DNA of 64,000 nucleotides from Theocolax elegans. Its lineage: Eukaryota > Arthropoda > Insecta > Hymenoptera > Cerocephalidae. How positions within the stretch are numbered: position 1 is the first letter of the stretch; each line of letters begins with the position of its first letter. The stretch is from positions 3,655,720 through 3,719,719 of the forward strand of contig CM047429.1 in the NCBI GenBank assembly GCA_026168455.1. The letters run 5' to 3'. Shown here piece by piece: positions 21,714 to 34,030 of this stretch. Position numbers and translations under genes: made by a program. Below the pieces are notes generated by a model. The model made no database searches, was not told the origin of the DNA, and was given only the letters and a program-made list of their open reading frames with translations.

Positions 21714-23240
21714 GACGTGCCAACCTTTCTTTGGGTTTTACCGTTACTATAGATTTTGCTGCTTGTTATTAGATTAGATGTAAGTTAGATACGAAACCAT
21801 CTTTGCATCTATATCTTGTTGCAGACTTATTAATCCGGGTTTTATGTGTAAATTGAGACACATTATATTAGCACACATTGGCTATTATAACTGGAGTGTG
21901 TATTTCAGTATATTAATTATATATATTTTGTATGTATTATACACATTTCTATCACCACGCATTGGGCCATAGAAATGGTAGTGTGTGATTTAATAATACT
22001 TAAATGAATAACTATAAATTTTATATATATATTTACAATATTTATTTATTTAATTTCATTACAAATCCTTATAATAAAAGGACTTGTACTAATAAAACTA
22101 TGAAATCTAATGTAAATGCTACGAAGGCTTATCTATCAATGAATGTTGTATATAAATTTCCGTCCTTTATATACTATTTTTACCTCATTAGTACAAGTCC
22201 TTTTTAACCATTTTTCGTCATATTTTACATTAATTTCGTATTTTGATTTTTTATTTTAAATCATATTTTCTTTCTTGTTTCTATATACATGTAATATTAT
22301 CTAAAATTCTAATTATTTACAAGAAATAATTGCATATTTATTTTCATATCCTATGCATTTTTGTAATTACTTTTATTTTATAATTTTTTTTATTAATTCT
22401 ATAACCTCAATTATTTCTACATTTAAAAATAATCTTAAATTCATTTTTTAAACTTACAATCGTTTTTTATTCTACTTATAAATTTCACTTTGTCTTTTAC
22501 ACAATTACAAAATTAAATATATTATAATTTTTATTATTTTTAAATGTACAAATATCTTCGCATACTGATTTTGCATAAACATATAATTTTTGTAATTAAT
22601 TTCTGTTTTGCCGTAAAATTAAAAATTAAATTCTTTTTTATACATTTTAAATTGAATATTAGTATTAATTTTATTGTGTGATAATATTCTATTTACAATT
22701 AATTATTCATTTAATTATAAAATATTTATTTTTAGTATAACTGCAATTGCATTTTTATATTTCTAAATTTGCGCTTTAAATCGTGACACGCTATAATTCT
22801 AAGAATTTACATGTTAGTCAATTTCAGCTGACAATATTCTTGTGGATATTTACATTTATATATAGTTCATTGATCTTTCTAAGAAATCTATTTTGATGCC
22901 CTATATCCTCTTATATAAAATTACGTATTTATGAAATAATATAATTATATGTAGTTGTATACGTCACAAAACAGTAAATTTTGTTGCTTAAAAGTTTTGA
23001 CAAATCACACACTTAACACTCACACCAAATTAAATTAACCCATTAATGACCATAACGGTCTATCTTAGACAAACTTTTCGTAGCTACATTTTGGGTACTC
23101 GACAAAGCCGTATCTGGATCTTACATACGATTCTTTATGTTTTTGAGTATGCAGAATCGAAATTTGCCAATTTTTATTACAAAAAAGGATATGGCGGCTT
23201 TTTGCAAAAAACCGCAAAAAATTGTCAATCTATTTTTAAA
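21714..23240. other. AT-rich region, possibly including the 5' LTR of gypsy 2; no gene
   Basis: No credible coding sequence. If the primer-binding site is real, the LTR lies at the left of this region. A 17-base inverted pair (22,077-22,093 with about 22,188-22,204, AAAGGACTTGTACTAAT) is the only clear structure. Confidence 0.4.
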
Positions 23241-23853
23241 AACACACACTAAAAAAAATAAATTCAGCACGTGATCGCGTCTCAGGTAGTGAACCCTCAC
23301 CGGCGGAAAGAAGTACACCGGTGCACTGATAAAAACACTAATACCCGCAGTACGGGAATGTTTCAGCGCGACGAGAGCGGAGAAACCACGCATTGCTTAC
23401 CCGACAAATGTATGCACGCTGAGACGAGCTAGGCCATGGTCGAGAGGTATCGTGGGCCAGGGACCGAGCCCACGTCGTCCCACGGTGTCTGGCGTACCCA
23501 ATGACAATGTAAACTGTACGGAAGGCTAGGCGGTGTCCTAACCTCAACCGCCACACGTGCGCAGCAGACGACGACGGCGGAGATGACGTACAAATGCACG
23601 TGCACTCGAACACAGTTGCGCAACTAGTCGAGGAAGACAAGTTGGTACCCCTTCTTACATCCGTATACTGAGGAACACGACACCGACGGCGACGATTGTG
23701 CGACACCAAGCGAGGTGTGCAGGAAGGGCGAAATCACTCGAGCAACGAGAGTGGTGCGCGCGCGGAGAGTTCCAATAAGCGATCGTCGGTGAGATTATGG
23801 GAGAGAGTACACGGAGCGAGAACAGGGGGCCTCGTATACACAATGTATGCGTA
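23241..23853. other. GC- and CpG-rich block without a recognised gene
   Basis: The composition changes sharply from the AT-rich flanks. Open frames exist on the minus strand, but none shows a known domain or codon-like pattern. It ends at the TTAA before the next element. It could be a promoter-like CpG block or an unrecognised LTR. Confidence 0.3.
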
Positions 23854-24974
23854 TTAAGGGGACCAGCCGGTGTTAAGGGATCAAAAATCGAAAATTTTTT
23901 TATTTCGGAAATTGATAAGAAACTATTTAAAAAAATGCGGTAGTATCGGCCAATTATTGATTTTTAATTTTTTTTAACCACAAATCGATTTTTAATAAAG
24001 TTGATAATTTTGTTAAATAATTTTTTTATTTTGATGTAATTTAATTTAATTTTATCGTGTGTATATGTATATGGGTGGTTCTCTGTGAAACCGAACATGA
24101 AACAAATAAATATTGCTAAATTGGGGGAATATGTTTTAGAGGTGTCCAGTAGTTCTTCTAAATTTTTTCAGTTTTTTTCAGGGCTATTATTTTAAGTTAC
24201 AGAGAGTCAAAGTGGGCGTTTCAGCACTTTTTTGTATTATCGGCCCATTTTCATGAATTTGTAGTTCCCATAAAATGCATTTTTCACTATAAATATGAAT
24301 ATAATTTCTTTTACTAAATTTTCTGAATTTTGCATTAAAAATACTTTTAAAGTCATAATTATATACTGCCATACTCTTGTAAGGCATTTAAATTTTCAAT
24401 TGTATAAATCAGTAATTCTGTTCTGGACACTGAAATCAAATACTGTCTAAAACATGTCTTTATAGTCAGAAACAGCCTATAAATTTTCAGAGTGAGTCTA
24501 AACCATTAAGACCACTTTTGATCAAAATATCTGGGAAAAGTGCCCGAAATATTAATAGAAATGTATATCTGTTGCCCTATAACGATGAATCTATTAGCAT
24601 TATCATTGCAAAAAATTTTATGCAGTTACCTTGGAGTGATATAAAAGCATCTCAACTTTTTTTAGAATCAATCTCATCTCCTGTAAGCTGTTAAAAATAC
24701 AAATACTAAACAACTATAAAAAAGTTATATATAAACATTTACCATGCTGCATTTTTAATTTTACAACCATTATAAAAATTTGTGAGGCAAGCCTCACTAG
24801 CCCAGACATAGATATATAGTATCAGGGGGGGAAATTGACAGAGCGGGGCGTACCTGAAACAAAAATATATATATATATATATTAGTAATATGTAAACAAG
24901 AACTTATGAATATAAATTAATATAATAGAAATGAATACAGTAAGAATTGAATATATGCATAGTATTATTACCTT

Positions 24975-25106
24975 AATACGTACTGGAATCATGGGGTCCA
25001 ATAGTGGTCCAACGTTGACCACTCGTACTCTGGAGGACTCCTTTTGTAGCTCTCGCTGATGATCCTGGGTGTTCGCTCGAGCTCGTAGTTGGTTCCTGGT
25101 CCTCCT
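24975..25106 (-). other. Candidate exon (minus strand)
   Basis: On the minus strand an acceptor-like TTTACAG precedes 25,106, and two frames stay open for 38 or more codons. One ends in a stop at 24,989 (GTNYELERTPRIISESYKRS visible); the other runs to a donor-like AAG|GTAATA at about 24,974. The G+C content is well above the flanks. I recognise no family. Confidence 0.3.
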
Positions 25107-25396
25107 GTAAATAAAATAATCATAAGTAAAATAATATTAATGAATGTAGGATAGGTTAGGATAAATATAATAGATATATGGGATATAAGAAAATACATGT
25201 TTTGTATAGGAAGTTTGAGGTTAGGAATAGGTAAACATTGGTTTAAGAATATAGGCCCGAGCCATTCTCGTCACGGACGTTCACCGAAGGATAGGATAGA
25301 AAATAATTATGTTTTATATATCTATGTGGAGGAAAATGTAAGGAAGAAAAGGAGATGGGAAGAAATGGAAGGCAACACAAGAAACGATACCACCTA

Positions 25397-25533
25397 CCGT
25401 ACAAGCGAAGTCTACCTGTGTCCATCAATGCCGTCTGCACCTGTCCTCGTCCACGGGAGCCAACGTTGCGGTGATCCTGTCCAGGTACGGAGTTCCCCCG
25501 GCGAAGAGGTTGATCCCGTAGAACACCGATGAA
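25397..25533 (-). other. Candidate exon with GC-rich third positions (minus strand)
   Basis: The minus strand frame reading VFYGINLFAGGTPYLDRITA uses mostly G/C in third positions, unlike anything nearby. Donor-like sites follow (CAG|GTGCAG near 25,476 and CGG|GTAGGT-like near 25,397). It may be a captured fragment of a host gene; a faint resemblance to membrane transporters is not strong enough to name it. Confidence 0.3.
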
Positions 25534-27264
25534 ACTCACGATTAAAAAAACTGCATACGGGTATACGCACACGTAAACAAACAACGTGTCTATATCTCCC
25601 GTCGAGCGTGAGAGTGGGGGAAGTCTTCTCGCTCTCGCGCAACTGCTCGACGCAAGATGGTGGTGCGCCGCGGGGGAACGGAGGAACGAGCGGGAACGAT
25701 CCAGATAGACTCCCCGCATGTAAGAGAGAGAAAGAAGATATACTGATGCATTGGGGGAGGTGGAGAATTCGCCCGCTGCGGATCATTTTCGCAAGAGTTG
25801 TACCGCCACTAGGAAAGAGGTTGAAGAAGAGAGGAATAGGTGGCGGTACAGTAGTTGGCAGGAAATTCAAATCGGATGAACGGAGAACGGGATTGGAGAA
25901 GAACAACGGCAAAGAAGGATATGAGTAGTGCCGTGTAACGGAAAAACGGAAAAGGATATCGAGGAAGAAGAACGACCACTCACTCACCGCCGATACCTTG
26001 AAGGAGACGCATCGAGATATTTTGTTGAGAGATAGTAATTGATAGTTAATCGTGAGGAATAGATATTCGGAATCATAAGGAGGAATTGTCCTTAGCTGAA
26101 GGGATATTGGAGAAATTAATAATAAAAAAAAGGAATACAACCATCTTAAATTGGAAGTTCGGATATTTAAGGAGAAGGAATAGAACAGAGGAGGAGAATA
26201 AAGCAAAAGCGGTGAGTGGTTTGCACGTGGCCATTTTATATTTTCTTTCCGTAGTGAATCGGGTTCCTCACCGCGGTAGTTAATAATTTTCGGGATATTC
26301 GTAACCTTTTTTTTTGATTGGATTAAATCCGAATTAATATATATATATATATAATTTACGGTGTTTTATTAGAAGAGTGTGTCGGGAAGATCGGGCCCGT
26401 ATAAAATAACATTATATTCGAAAATTGTTGTCGGGAATAAATTTATATAATTAAATTATAATAAATGTGTTAATGGAAGTGTTCATATATTCTCGTAGTA
26501 ATTATTTTTAACACCATTGAGTCTTCTCATCCCCCTTTTCTGATAAGTGTCGTTCCCGCAACGACGGCACCATGAACCCGAGACCAGAGTCGGCGACAGC
26601 AGTGAGGAGGATAATATATATAAATATACGTATTATTAATATTGCTGATCAAGAAAATAGTATAAGGTAGAAGTATATTCCACGTGGTGTAATGCGCGGG
26701 ATACTACATAACAAATTATGATACTAACCTGAAAGATAAATATAAATATTATTATTATAATAACTGAAGATACGTATTTAATGCAAAAAACATGTCAATA
26801 AATCAGATCTGAGATTATAATAACTAATATGATTAATTGACAATGGCAAGTTTGTGACAAATTCAATTAATGTACTGCTAAATAATAATAATAAAAATGT
26901 AAATTCTTTTATAGTAATCCTTCAGATAAATATTATAATTCTTGTAGTGATTGTAAAACTAAAATCCAGCATTATAAATGTTTAAAATAAATTTTTTATA
27001 ACTGTATAATAGTATTTGTATTTTTAACAGCTTACAGGCGATTAGATTGATTGGAAAAACGTGAAGATGCTTTTCTACCACTTCAAGCTAGAATTTTTTT
27101 GTAATACACATGTTAACATATTAATCGTTCTAAGGCTACAAATATTGCTAGCATTTTTCCCAGATATAAAATCGGCTATTGTCGAAAAAAACTAGATAAA
27201 ACTCACTTTTTGAGGATAGAATAACTTTTAATCAAACTATTTTTTGCATAAAAATTTTTTCTGT

Positions 27265-28563
27265 TCACCTTTGCCGCCTTTGAGCCTGCGTTCGCGAGAT
27301 GGTGTTTGAACGACAGCCGCGCGTCTAGTGTGACCCCTAAATACTTCAACGTTTTCACCGACCGTATCCGTTCTTTACCTACCGTAAAGGTGGCGGTCCT
27401 CTCCTTTTTTGTGCGAGATGAGCACCTTCTCCGTTTTTTCCGCCGCCAGACTAAGTCCGTGGTCTCTCAACCAAGTGGCGATCACTTCTATAGAGACGTC
27501 TCCGAGATATTCGATCTCTTCGACCCTCTTTGCGACCACCACTAGCGCCACGTCGTCCGCGAAAGCTACCATCAAGACACCCTCCGGAAGTTGCTGCCTA
27601 AGCAGGCCGTCATAGACAGCGTTCCAGAGTAGGGGCCCAATGACAGAACCCTGCGGCACGCCTACCGTGATGTTGTGGGAGTGCACACCGTCGTCGGTGT
27701 CGTAGAGCAGAGTGCGGTCAGTCAGGTAACTCGAGGTGACCTCCCTGAGATAGAGTGGCACTTGGAAGTGCTGCAGGGACAGCATGATGTCGTCCCATCT
27801 GGCAGAGTTGAAGGCATTCCGGATGTCCAAGGTGCTGATGGCACACATCCGCCTTGCACTCCGACCAGCATTGATGGCGTTTGTGGCTATACGAACAACT
27901 CTGCCTACAGCGTCCATGGTCGATCGACCCTTCCAGAAGCCGAACTGGTTGTCGGAGAGGTCTCCGGCCCGACCGATGGCCGCTGCGAGCCTGGCACAGA
28001 TCACCCGCTCCAGGAGCTTCCCAACTATATCCAGTAGACAGAGCGGGCGGTAAGATGATGGCTCCTCCGGGGGTTTGTTTCCCTTCGGTAGGAGTACCAG
28101 CCTCTGCGACTTCCACTGGGACGGGAAGCAACCTTCTCTTAGACATGCGTTGAATGCGTCCAGGAACAAGCCCGGAGCACTCATCGCCGCTGTCTTGACG
28201 GCCAGGCCAGGTATTCCGTCAGGCCCTGGGGTTTTACGTACGGAAATACCTTTAGCGGCCATCCTCAGTTCGGCTTCACTAATGTTTGGCGACTCGGCTG
28301 CACCGATGGTGGCCATCAGGCCCGTCTCTGCTGCCCTTTTCCGATGTTCTGGAAACAGGTGGCGGACTACTCCGTCCAGAAAAACTGGGTCGGTGGGTGC
28401 AACAGCGCCCCTGGGGTTGATCTTATTCATAGCCGTTTTATAAGGTCTGCCCCAGGGGTCGTGGTCCATCTCCTCACATTGCTCCCGCCAACACCTTCTC
28501 TTGGCAGCCTTGATGGCCACCTTGAGATCTCTCCGCTTTTGTTCGTATTCTGCGGAACAATCT
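27265..28563 (-). pseudogene. R1-like LINE reverse transcriptase fragment
   Basis: An open 381-codon stretch (28,520-27,375) covers most of the RT: TPGPDGIPGLAVKTAAM, SSYRPLCLLDIVGKLLERVI, LDIRNAFNSARW, GVPQGSVIGPLLWNAVYDGL and the catalytic block MVAFADDVAL. Homology extends beyond both ends, up to 28,563 upstream and down to about 27,265 after a frame change near 27,375. Endonuclease, ORF1 and the C-terminal finger are absent, and both ends are cut by foldback elements. It is GC-rich like the 2.0-2.8 kb fragment, so both could derive from related LINE families. Confidence 0.88.
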
Positions 28564-28576
28564 TGGAATATATATA

Positions 28577-30538
28577 CGGGTCATTCCAATACTTTTTTGT
28601 AAATCGGTCCGGGGGGGGGGTCACCAATCGGGGGGCAACCAATTAAGGACGTAGGTATGCGATTTTAAACATTCAAAAATAGGCTATTTTTCATCATTTT
28701 TTAACATTTTTCAAAGTAGCACCGAAATTCGAGAAATTAGTATTTTTTTATCCAGTCCACGGCAAAGTCTTTGTATTACTATAGACTTTTAATCTAGCTA
28801 TATAGAATACAATTATTTTGTAAACAAAAATTTGGACGCAGCTAAATATAAACATTTGTTTTTTCAAATTTTGCACATTTTCTAAATGATACCAAATTAA
28901 CAGTTTTTGATGTTTTTAAAAAAGCCCACGGCGGTTAGATTTGTATTGGTATAAGCTTTCTTTCTGTTCCAGGTTTACTACAAAAAGTTAATTTGGCTTA
29001 AAGTTATGCTTATTTAAATGTGACCTAAAATGCAAAAAAACACGTTTTTTGGTATTTTCTAATGCTCACAACGTCGGTCTACCTAATTTTTTTTTTACCA
29101 AAATTTGGGTGAAACTCGGTTATTGTAGGTAGAAAATGATCCCGTAGTTACTGCAATGGATATTTTACCTTGGTACACGTTTATTAACGTTTGAAAATAT
29201 TTTTTTTTGCATTCTTGCGCAAGAGTTATCGGATTACTGCAAGGTCTAAAATGTCTTGTATTTTGAGAGTTATCACAGGTAACATCCATACTATAGGTAA
29301 CTTTTAAAACTAATAGGAATATAGTTTAAAGAAATTTTTATTTTTATTTTTTTATAACAATTTTTGGCCTGTTTTTGCTATTTTACTCGTTTTTGTACAT
29401 TTATCATTACAATGCGTCGAAAAACTTGTCATTTGTACAATAGGAAAAAGGTTTGTGATTGCGTGACAAACATTTTGTGTATTTACGTTTTTTAAATTGG
29501 CACAACAGATTTTGGGATTTTTGTACAAAAACTGATTTTATGGAATTGTAAAAAGTGTCAAAACTTAAACATATTACTGCAGGTTTAAAATAAACCTCGT
29601 ATTTTATAATATCATGTCAATATTACAGGTGACTTTCAAAATTAACACGGTATTATAGTTAAAAGAAATTTTTATTCTTTCTAACAATCAATTAATCATA
29701 ATTTTGTTTCAAGCATTATTTACTGATGTTTTCATAATTATTTATAACTTTTAAATTAAATAATATTTAAAGTATATTGTTTGTACGAATCTTTTAGCAC
29801 GTGCCTTCTGTATTATTATTAATATTATATGTATCCCATGATGGTGTGCTTAATATAAAAATATCAAATAAACAATAATAAATAAGCTTTAGTTTAAAAC
29901 TAATAATTGAGGCTTGAATTAATCCAGGCTGACACCGCATTCCGCTTCCGTTTCTTATTCTTTTCAGCCCGATTTTCATATCGACAAGTACTTATCTATT
30001 TTAAACGATCTATTTGAAATGTTATAAATAATGCGTGTAATTCTATGTATTAGATTAAAAGTAGGTACCATAATGTTTGTCACGCAATCACAAACCTTTT
30101 TCCTATTGTACAAATGACAAGTTTTTCGACGCATTGTAATGATAAATGTACAAAAACGAGTAAAATAGCAAAAACAGGCCAAAAATTGTTATAAAAAAAT
30201 ATTTAGCTGCGTCCAAATTTTAGTTCCCAAAATAATTGTATTCTATATATCTAGATTAAAAGTCTATATTAATACCAAGACTTTGCCGTGGACTGGATAA
30301 AAAAATACTAATTTCTCGAATTTTGGTACTACTTTGAAAAATGTTAAAAAATGATGAAAAATAGCCTATTTTTGAATGTTTAAAAACACATACCTACGTC
30401 CTTACTTGATTTAGAAGGCTACAATTTTGGCTCCCTTACTTTTTTTTTATAGTATAGTAACATACTAAATTTTTAGCTCGATTGGTTGACCCCCCCCCCC
30501 CCCCGGACCGATTTACAAAAAAGTATTGGAATGACCCA
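28577..30538. mobile_element. TA-flanked foldback element (mariner-type target)
   Basis: The ends are CGGGTCATTCCAATAC on the left and GTATTGGAATGACCCA on the right, each flanked by TA. The arms pair as 28,577-28,852 with about 30,205-30,538, and 29,340-29,480 with 30,068-30,204; the left arm carries about 490 extra bases. A G-run (28,608-28,618) and a C-run (about 30,489-30,505) mirror each other. No transposase is present. The right end abuts a Helitron-like copy. Confidence 0.75.
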
Positions 30539-30573
30539 TATATATATTTTAAATTTGTTTTTTCAAGAATAGA

Positions 30574-30819
30574 TGATGTAGTATTGGGTGGTGGCAGCAA
30601 TAAAAACAACACCTCACAAACACTTCGCTTTGTTTAATATAAAAATAATAAAATACTAAAAGTACAAGATAATAAAGTCGAGATCTCGCGGTGGCGCCAA
30701 AACGATCAACTCAGATCGGTAGCTGAGGAGAGAGTGAGTCCTCCGACGGACACCGTGCTCTTCTATTGTCTTAAGGTGGTGGGGGAAAATCGATAGAAGG
30801 GCCGATCGCAATTCCAACA
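30574..30819 (-). repeat. Copia 3' LTR
   Basis: On the minus strand it begins TGTTGGAATTGC and ends CTACATCA, the TG...CA ends typical of LTRs. It is near-identical to 38,974-39,219. Confidence 0.95.
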
Positions 30820-30829
30820 CTCCCTCCCG
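30820..30829 (-). other. Copia polypurine tract
   Basis: The minus strand reads CGGGAGGGAG immediately before the 3' LTR start. Confidence 0.75.
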
Positions 30830-30906
30830 ATCGGACCTGCAATCACTTACTGTTTCCTAAAAGAAATACAAATCACACATATTAAGCATAATATATACGC
30901 ATCTCT

Positions 30907-31836
30907 TTATCCATTCATTATCTTGAAGGTTAGTTTATTATGTAAATCAAAAGCCAAAGGCTTCGTAAATATATCAGCAAGTTGTTCTTTAGACTTAACC
31001 CACATCACTTTAACAAAACCCATTTTAACACATTCTCTCACATAATGTTCTTTAATTTCAATCATATGTCGCAACTTATTGTTACCTGTCATTTGAATGG
31101 TTGCACCAGCCGCCTTATTGTCGCACCACAGAATCATAGGTTTGAAGTCATCAATTAGAATCAATTTGAGAGCATTTGACAACAAAATTTTATATTGACA
31201 CGCCTCGCTCATTGCTATATACTCAGCTTGACAGTTAGATAATGCGACATGTAATTAATTGTGTGTCTTTCAAGACACCGCATCTCCAAATAATTTAATT
31301 ACGAAACCACTAGTTGTCAAACTATTTCTACAATCGGCAAAACTTGCATCAGAATAGGTTTGAATATCATCAGTATTGCCAGTATATTTTAGACCCAAGG
31401 ACGCACTTCCCTTTAAATATCTAAAAATCCTTTTTATCATTTCCCAATCGTCCTCATTCGGATTTATTCGATGCTTACCGACAATATTTACTGCATAAGT
31501 GATATCAGGACGCGTCACATTTGCTAGATACAATAATGAACCCACGGCTTCTCTATAGGGAACATTCAGTTTGAATTCGTCACTTTTGCATTCCGATTCC
31601 GTCTCATTCTCTTCGCGATCGCGTCTCTTACGATTTGCTACCTGGTTTGCGATCATCGGAGTCCTTTGCGGATGCATCTCACCAAACCCAAATCTCTGTA
31701 ACAATTTTAATATATAGCTTTCTTGTGACAATGTCAACGTTTTATTCACTCTATCCCGTATAATCTTAATTCCCAGAAAGCACTTCGGTTCTTCCAGATC
31801 AGTCATTTCAAATTCTGATTTCAATTTAGTTTTCAC
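30907..31836 (-). pseudogene. Copia RT C-terminal part and RNase H
   Basis: 31,836-31,270 encodes the RT connection region (CFLGIKIIRDRVNKTLTLSQ; YREAVGSLLYLANVTRPDIT; YLKGSASLGLKYTG). After a frame change near 31,255 the RNase H continues to 30,907 (MILWCDNKAAGATIQ; HIDIR-like block as HMIEIKEHYVREC; LADIFTKPL). These are standard Copia C-terminal blocks. It is separated from the N-terminal RT half by the 31,871-33,397 insertion. Confidence 0.88.
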
Positions 31837-31870
31837 CTCGCTTAGTCGGACATGATCGTTGCTAGCAATT

Positions 31871-33397
31871 GAGGGGCCGGAAACGAAAAGGGCGCGTGAA
31901 CCGAAAATCCTGCATAACTATTGTCCACGGAGTCGATTTTTCACGTCAATAAAATTAAATTTTTTTCTTTTGGGTTTTGTAGAGGACATAATTCCACACA
32001 TTTTTTGTATTTAAACAATATTAAAAATATTTTTTGTTTTCGAGTTATAACCGAAAAACGCGATTTTTGCGATAATTATTTTTTAATACGTTTTTCACTT
32101 CAACTCGCCACCATTTTCTTTCTATTCAATATTTTGTTCTGAAATTTTTATAGAAGTTTCTCCTAAGATATCCGCGAGTAATAGACTTGATAAAAAGTGT
32201 TAATATTGATTAGAAAAAATGTGATGATTTTTTAAAAAGAAAAAATGAAATTTATGTTCGTTTACCTTCAGCGAGAAAAGTTGAGTGACGAAGTTTTAAA
32301 TTTCGGGATTGTAATAATCGGGTATTAAAACTAAATAGTTAAGGAAGTTTTTTGGAAATTTTCAGACTTACAAGTATTAAGGAAGCTGAATAATAGCGAT
32401 TTTTCAATAAGCTCGGAACCGCGCGCCATGCCTCTAACTGAGCCGCCCGAGCGTTCGACTCGCTCTCTTATTTATCTCTCTTATTTTTTTTTATGTGAAG
32501 ATATTATCATTGAAGAAACTTGGTTTACTTGTACTTAAACACCATTTTTTGAAGGAGTGTCCATTTGATTTATGTTAGGCAAAAGATAAAATTATATAAA
32601 GTATATAAAAATTTATCGAAAATTAGCGATAATAAGAAACCATAAGTATTCGTTGTTTGTAAGTATAAAAAAGAATATTCGAGAGACTAACTGTATTTTA
32701 AATATAATATTTGCTTTTTTTAAGCCATTGTGCACTTGAAAATGTACATAAAAATTATAAATGATGTGTTAGCGTGAAAGATTGTAGATTAAAAAATGTG
32801 GAGAGCGAGTCGAACGCCCGGGCAGCTCAGTTAGAGGCATGGCGCGCGGTTCCGAGCTTATGGAAAAATCGCTATTATTCAGCTTCCTTAATACTTGTAA
32901 GTCTGAAAATTTCCAACAAACTTCCTTAACTATTTAGTTTTAATACCCGATTATTACAATCCCGAAATTTAAAACTTCGTCACTCAACTTTTCTCGCTGA
33001 AGGTAAACGTACATAAATTTCATTTTTTCTTTTTAAAAAATCATCACATTTTTTCTAATCAATATTAAGACTTTTTATCAAGTCTATTACTCGCGGATAT
33101 CTTAGGAGAAACTTCTATAAAAATTTCAGAACAAAATATTGAATAGAAAGAAAATGGTGGCGAGTTGAAGTGAAAAACGTATTAAAAAATAATTATCGCA
33201 AAAATCGCGTTTTTCGGTTATAACTCGAAAACAAAAAATATTTTTAATATTGTTTAAATACAAAAAATGTGTGGAATTATGTTCTCTACAAAACCCAAAA
33301 GAAAAAAATTTAATTTTATTGACGTGAAAAATCGACTCCGTGGACAATACTTATCCAGGATTTTCGGCTCACGCGCCCTTTTCGTTTCCGGCCCCTC
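31871..33397. mobile_element. 1.5-kb palindromic foldback inserted in Copia RT
   Basis: Arms of about 600 bp (31,871-32,473 and 32,797-33,397) are near-perfect inverted copies around a spacer of about 320 bp. The ends are GAGGGGCCGG and CCGGCCCCTC, flanked by AATT on both sides (31,867-31,870 and 33,398-33,401). Removing it restores continuity of the RT region at the base level just after the YVDD block. It has no coding capacity for a transposase, and I do not recognise its superfamily. Confidence 0.9.
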
Positions 33398-34008
33398 AAT
33401 TAACATGTCATCAACATACAAAAACTGAAAAACAATATTTTATTCGCCTCTCGCCAAGTAAATAAACATGGTTCGCTATCATGAGTATGTAAACCTATTT
33501 TATTAGCGGCTTCTGTAAACCTTTCATTCCAACGTTTCGGACTGGTTTTTAAACCATACAGCGCTTTCTTCAATTTACAGACCTTCTCTCGCTTCTCTTT
33601 GCTCGTCACATTCATGCCTTCTGGCAATTCCATGTATATCTCTTCGCTTATAGTTCCGTTCAAGAAAGCGGTTTTCACGTCCATTTGATATACGTCCAAA
33701 TCATATTTATTAATGATAGCTAGAACCGATCTTATCAAGGTTAATCTCGAAACAGGTGCGTATGTTTCAACCAAATCATATTCATTTTTATCCTTGAAGC
33801 CTCTTATAACAAGTCTCGCTTTATATTTACACGTCCCTTCCTTTTCCATCTTTTTCTTCAAGACCCACCTAGAATCTATTATATTCGGTTTATTTTCGCC
33901 TCTCATAATTTCAGATCGTTTTACTAGTTCCCATACTTCATTTTTGTTCATTGAGTCCAATTCACTCTGAATTGTAGACAACCAATTTTCTTTGTCATTT
34001 GAACTCAT
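33398..34008 (-). pseudogene. Copia RT N-terminal half
   Basis: The frame encodes the Copia RT start (WLSTIQSELDSMNKNEVWEL; RWVLKKKMEKEGTCKYKARL) and the first catalytic block DVYQMDVKTAFLNG. The second catalytic block YVDD is present in the DNA near 33,410 but in a shifted frame, because a small indel lies just upstream (about 33,430). The palindrome starts a few codons later. Confidence 0.88.
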
Positions 34009-34030
34009 CGCCTCTCTATACGATTGTGGG

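Larger units (their letters stand above)
23854..27262. mobile_element. Inverted-repeat element, TTAA-flanked on the left
   Basis: TTAA (23,854-23,857) is followed by GGGGACCAGCCGGTGTTAAG. About 24,540-24,785 is repeated in inverse at about 26,935-27,185; the best-matching core (CTGTAAGCTGTTAAAAATAC) is 24,681-24,700 with its inverse near 27,017-27,036. The right terminus is missing at the junction with the LINE fragment at about 27,263. The left TTAA and G-rich terminus suggest a piggyBac-like non-autonomous element. The 2.1-kb middle is not related to a transposase and holds GC-rich, exon-like segments. Confidence 0.5.

Noticed and set aside
25412..26206. 264-codon minus-strand open frame
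   Set aside because: Low-complexity Ser/Phe/Leu composition with no domain, overlapping the better exon-like frame at 25,397-25,533; probably a chance frame in a purine/pyrimidine-biased region.
26530..26610. LTR retrotransposon primer site near CGTTCCCGCAACGACGGCAC
   Set aside because: No LTR pair, gag or pol adjoins it; too little evidence to annotate.
31921..33347. Two identical 73-codon frames facing each other
   Set aside because: They are the same sequence in the two arms of the 1.5-kb palindrome and contain no motif.
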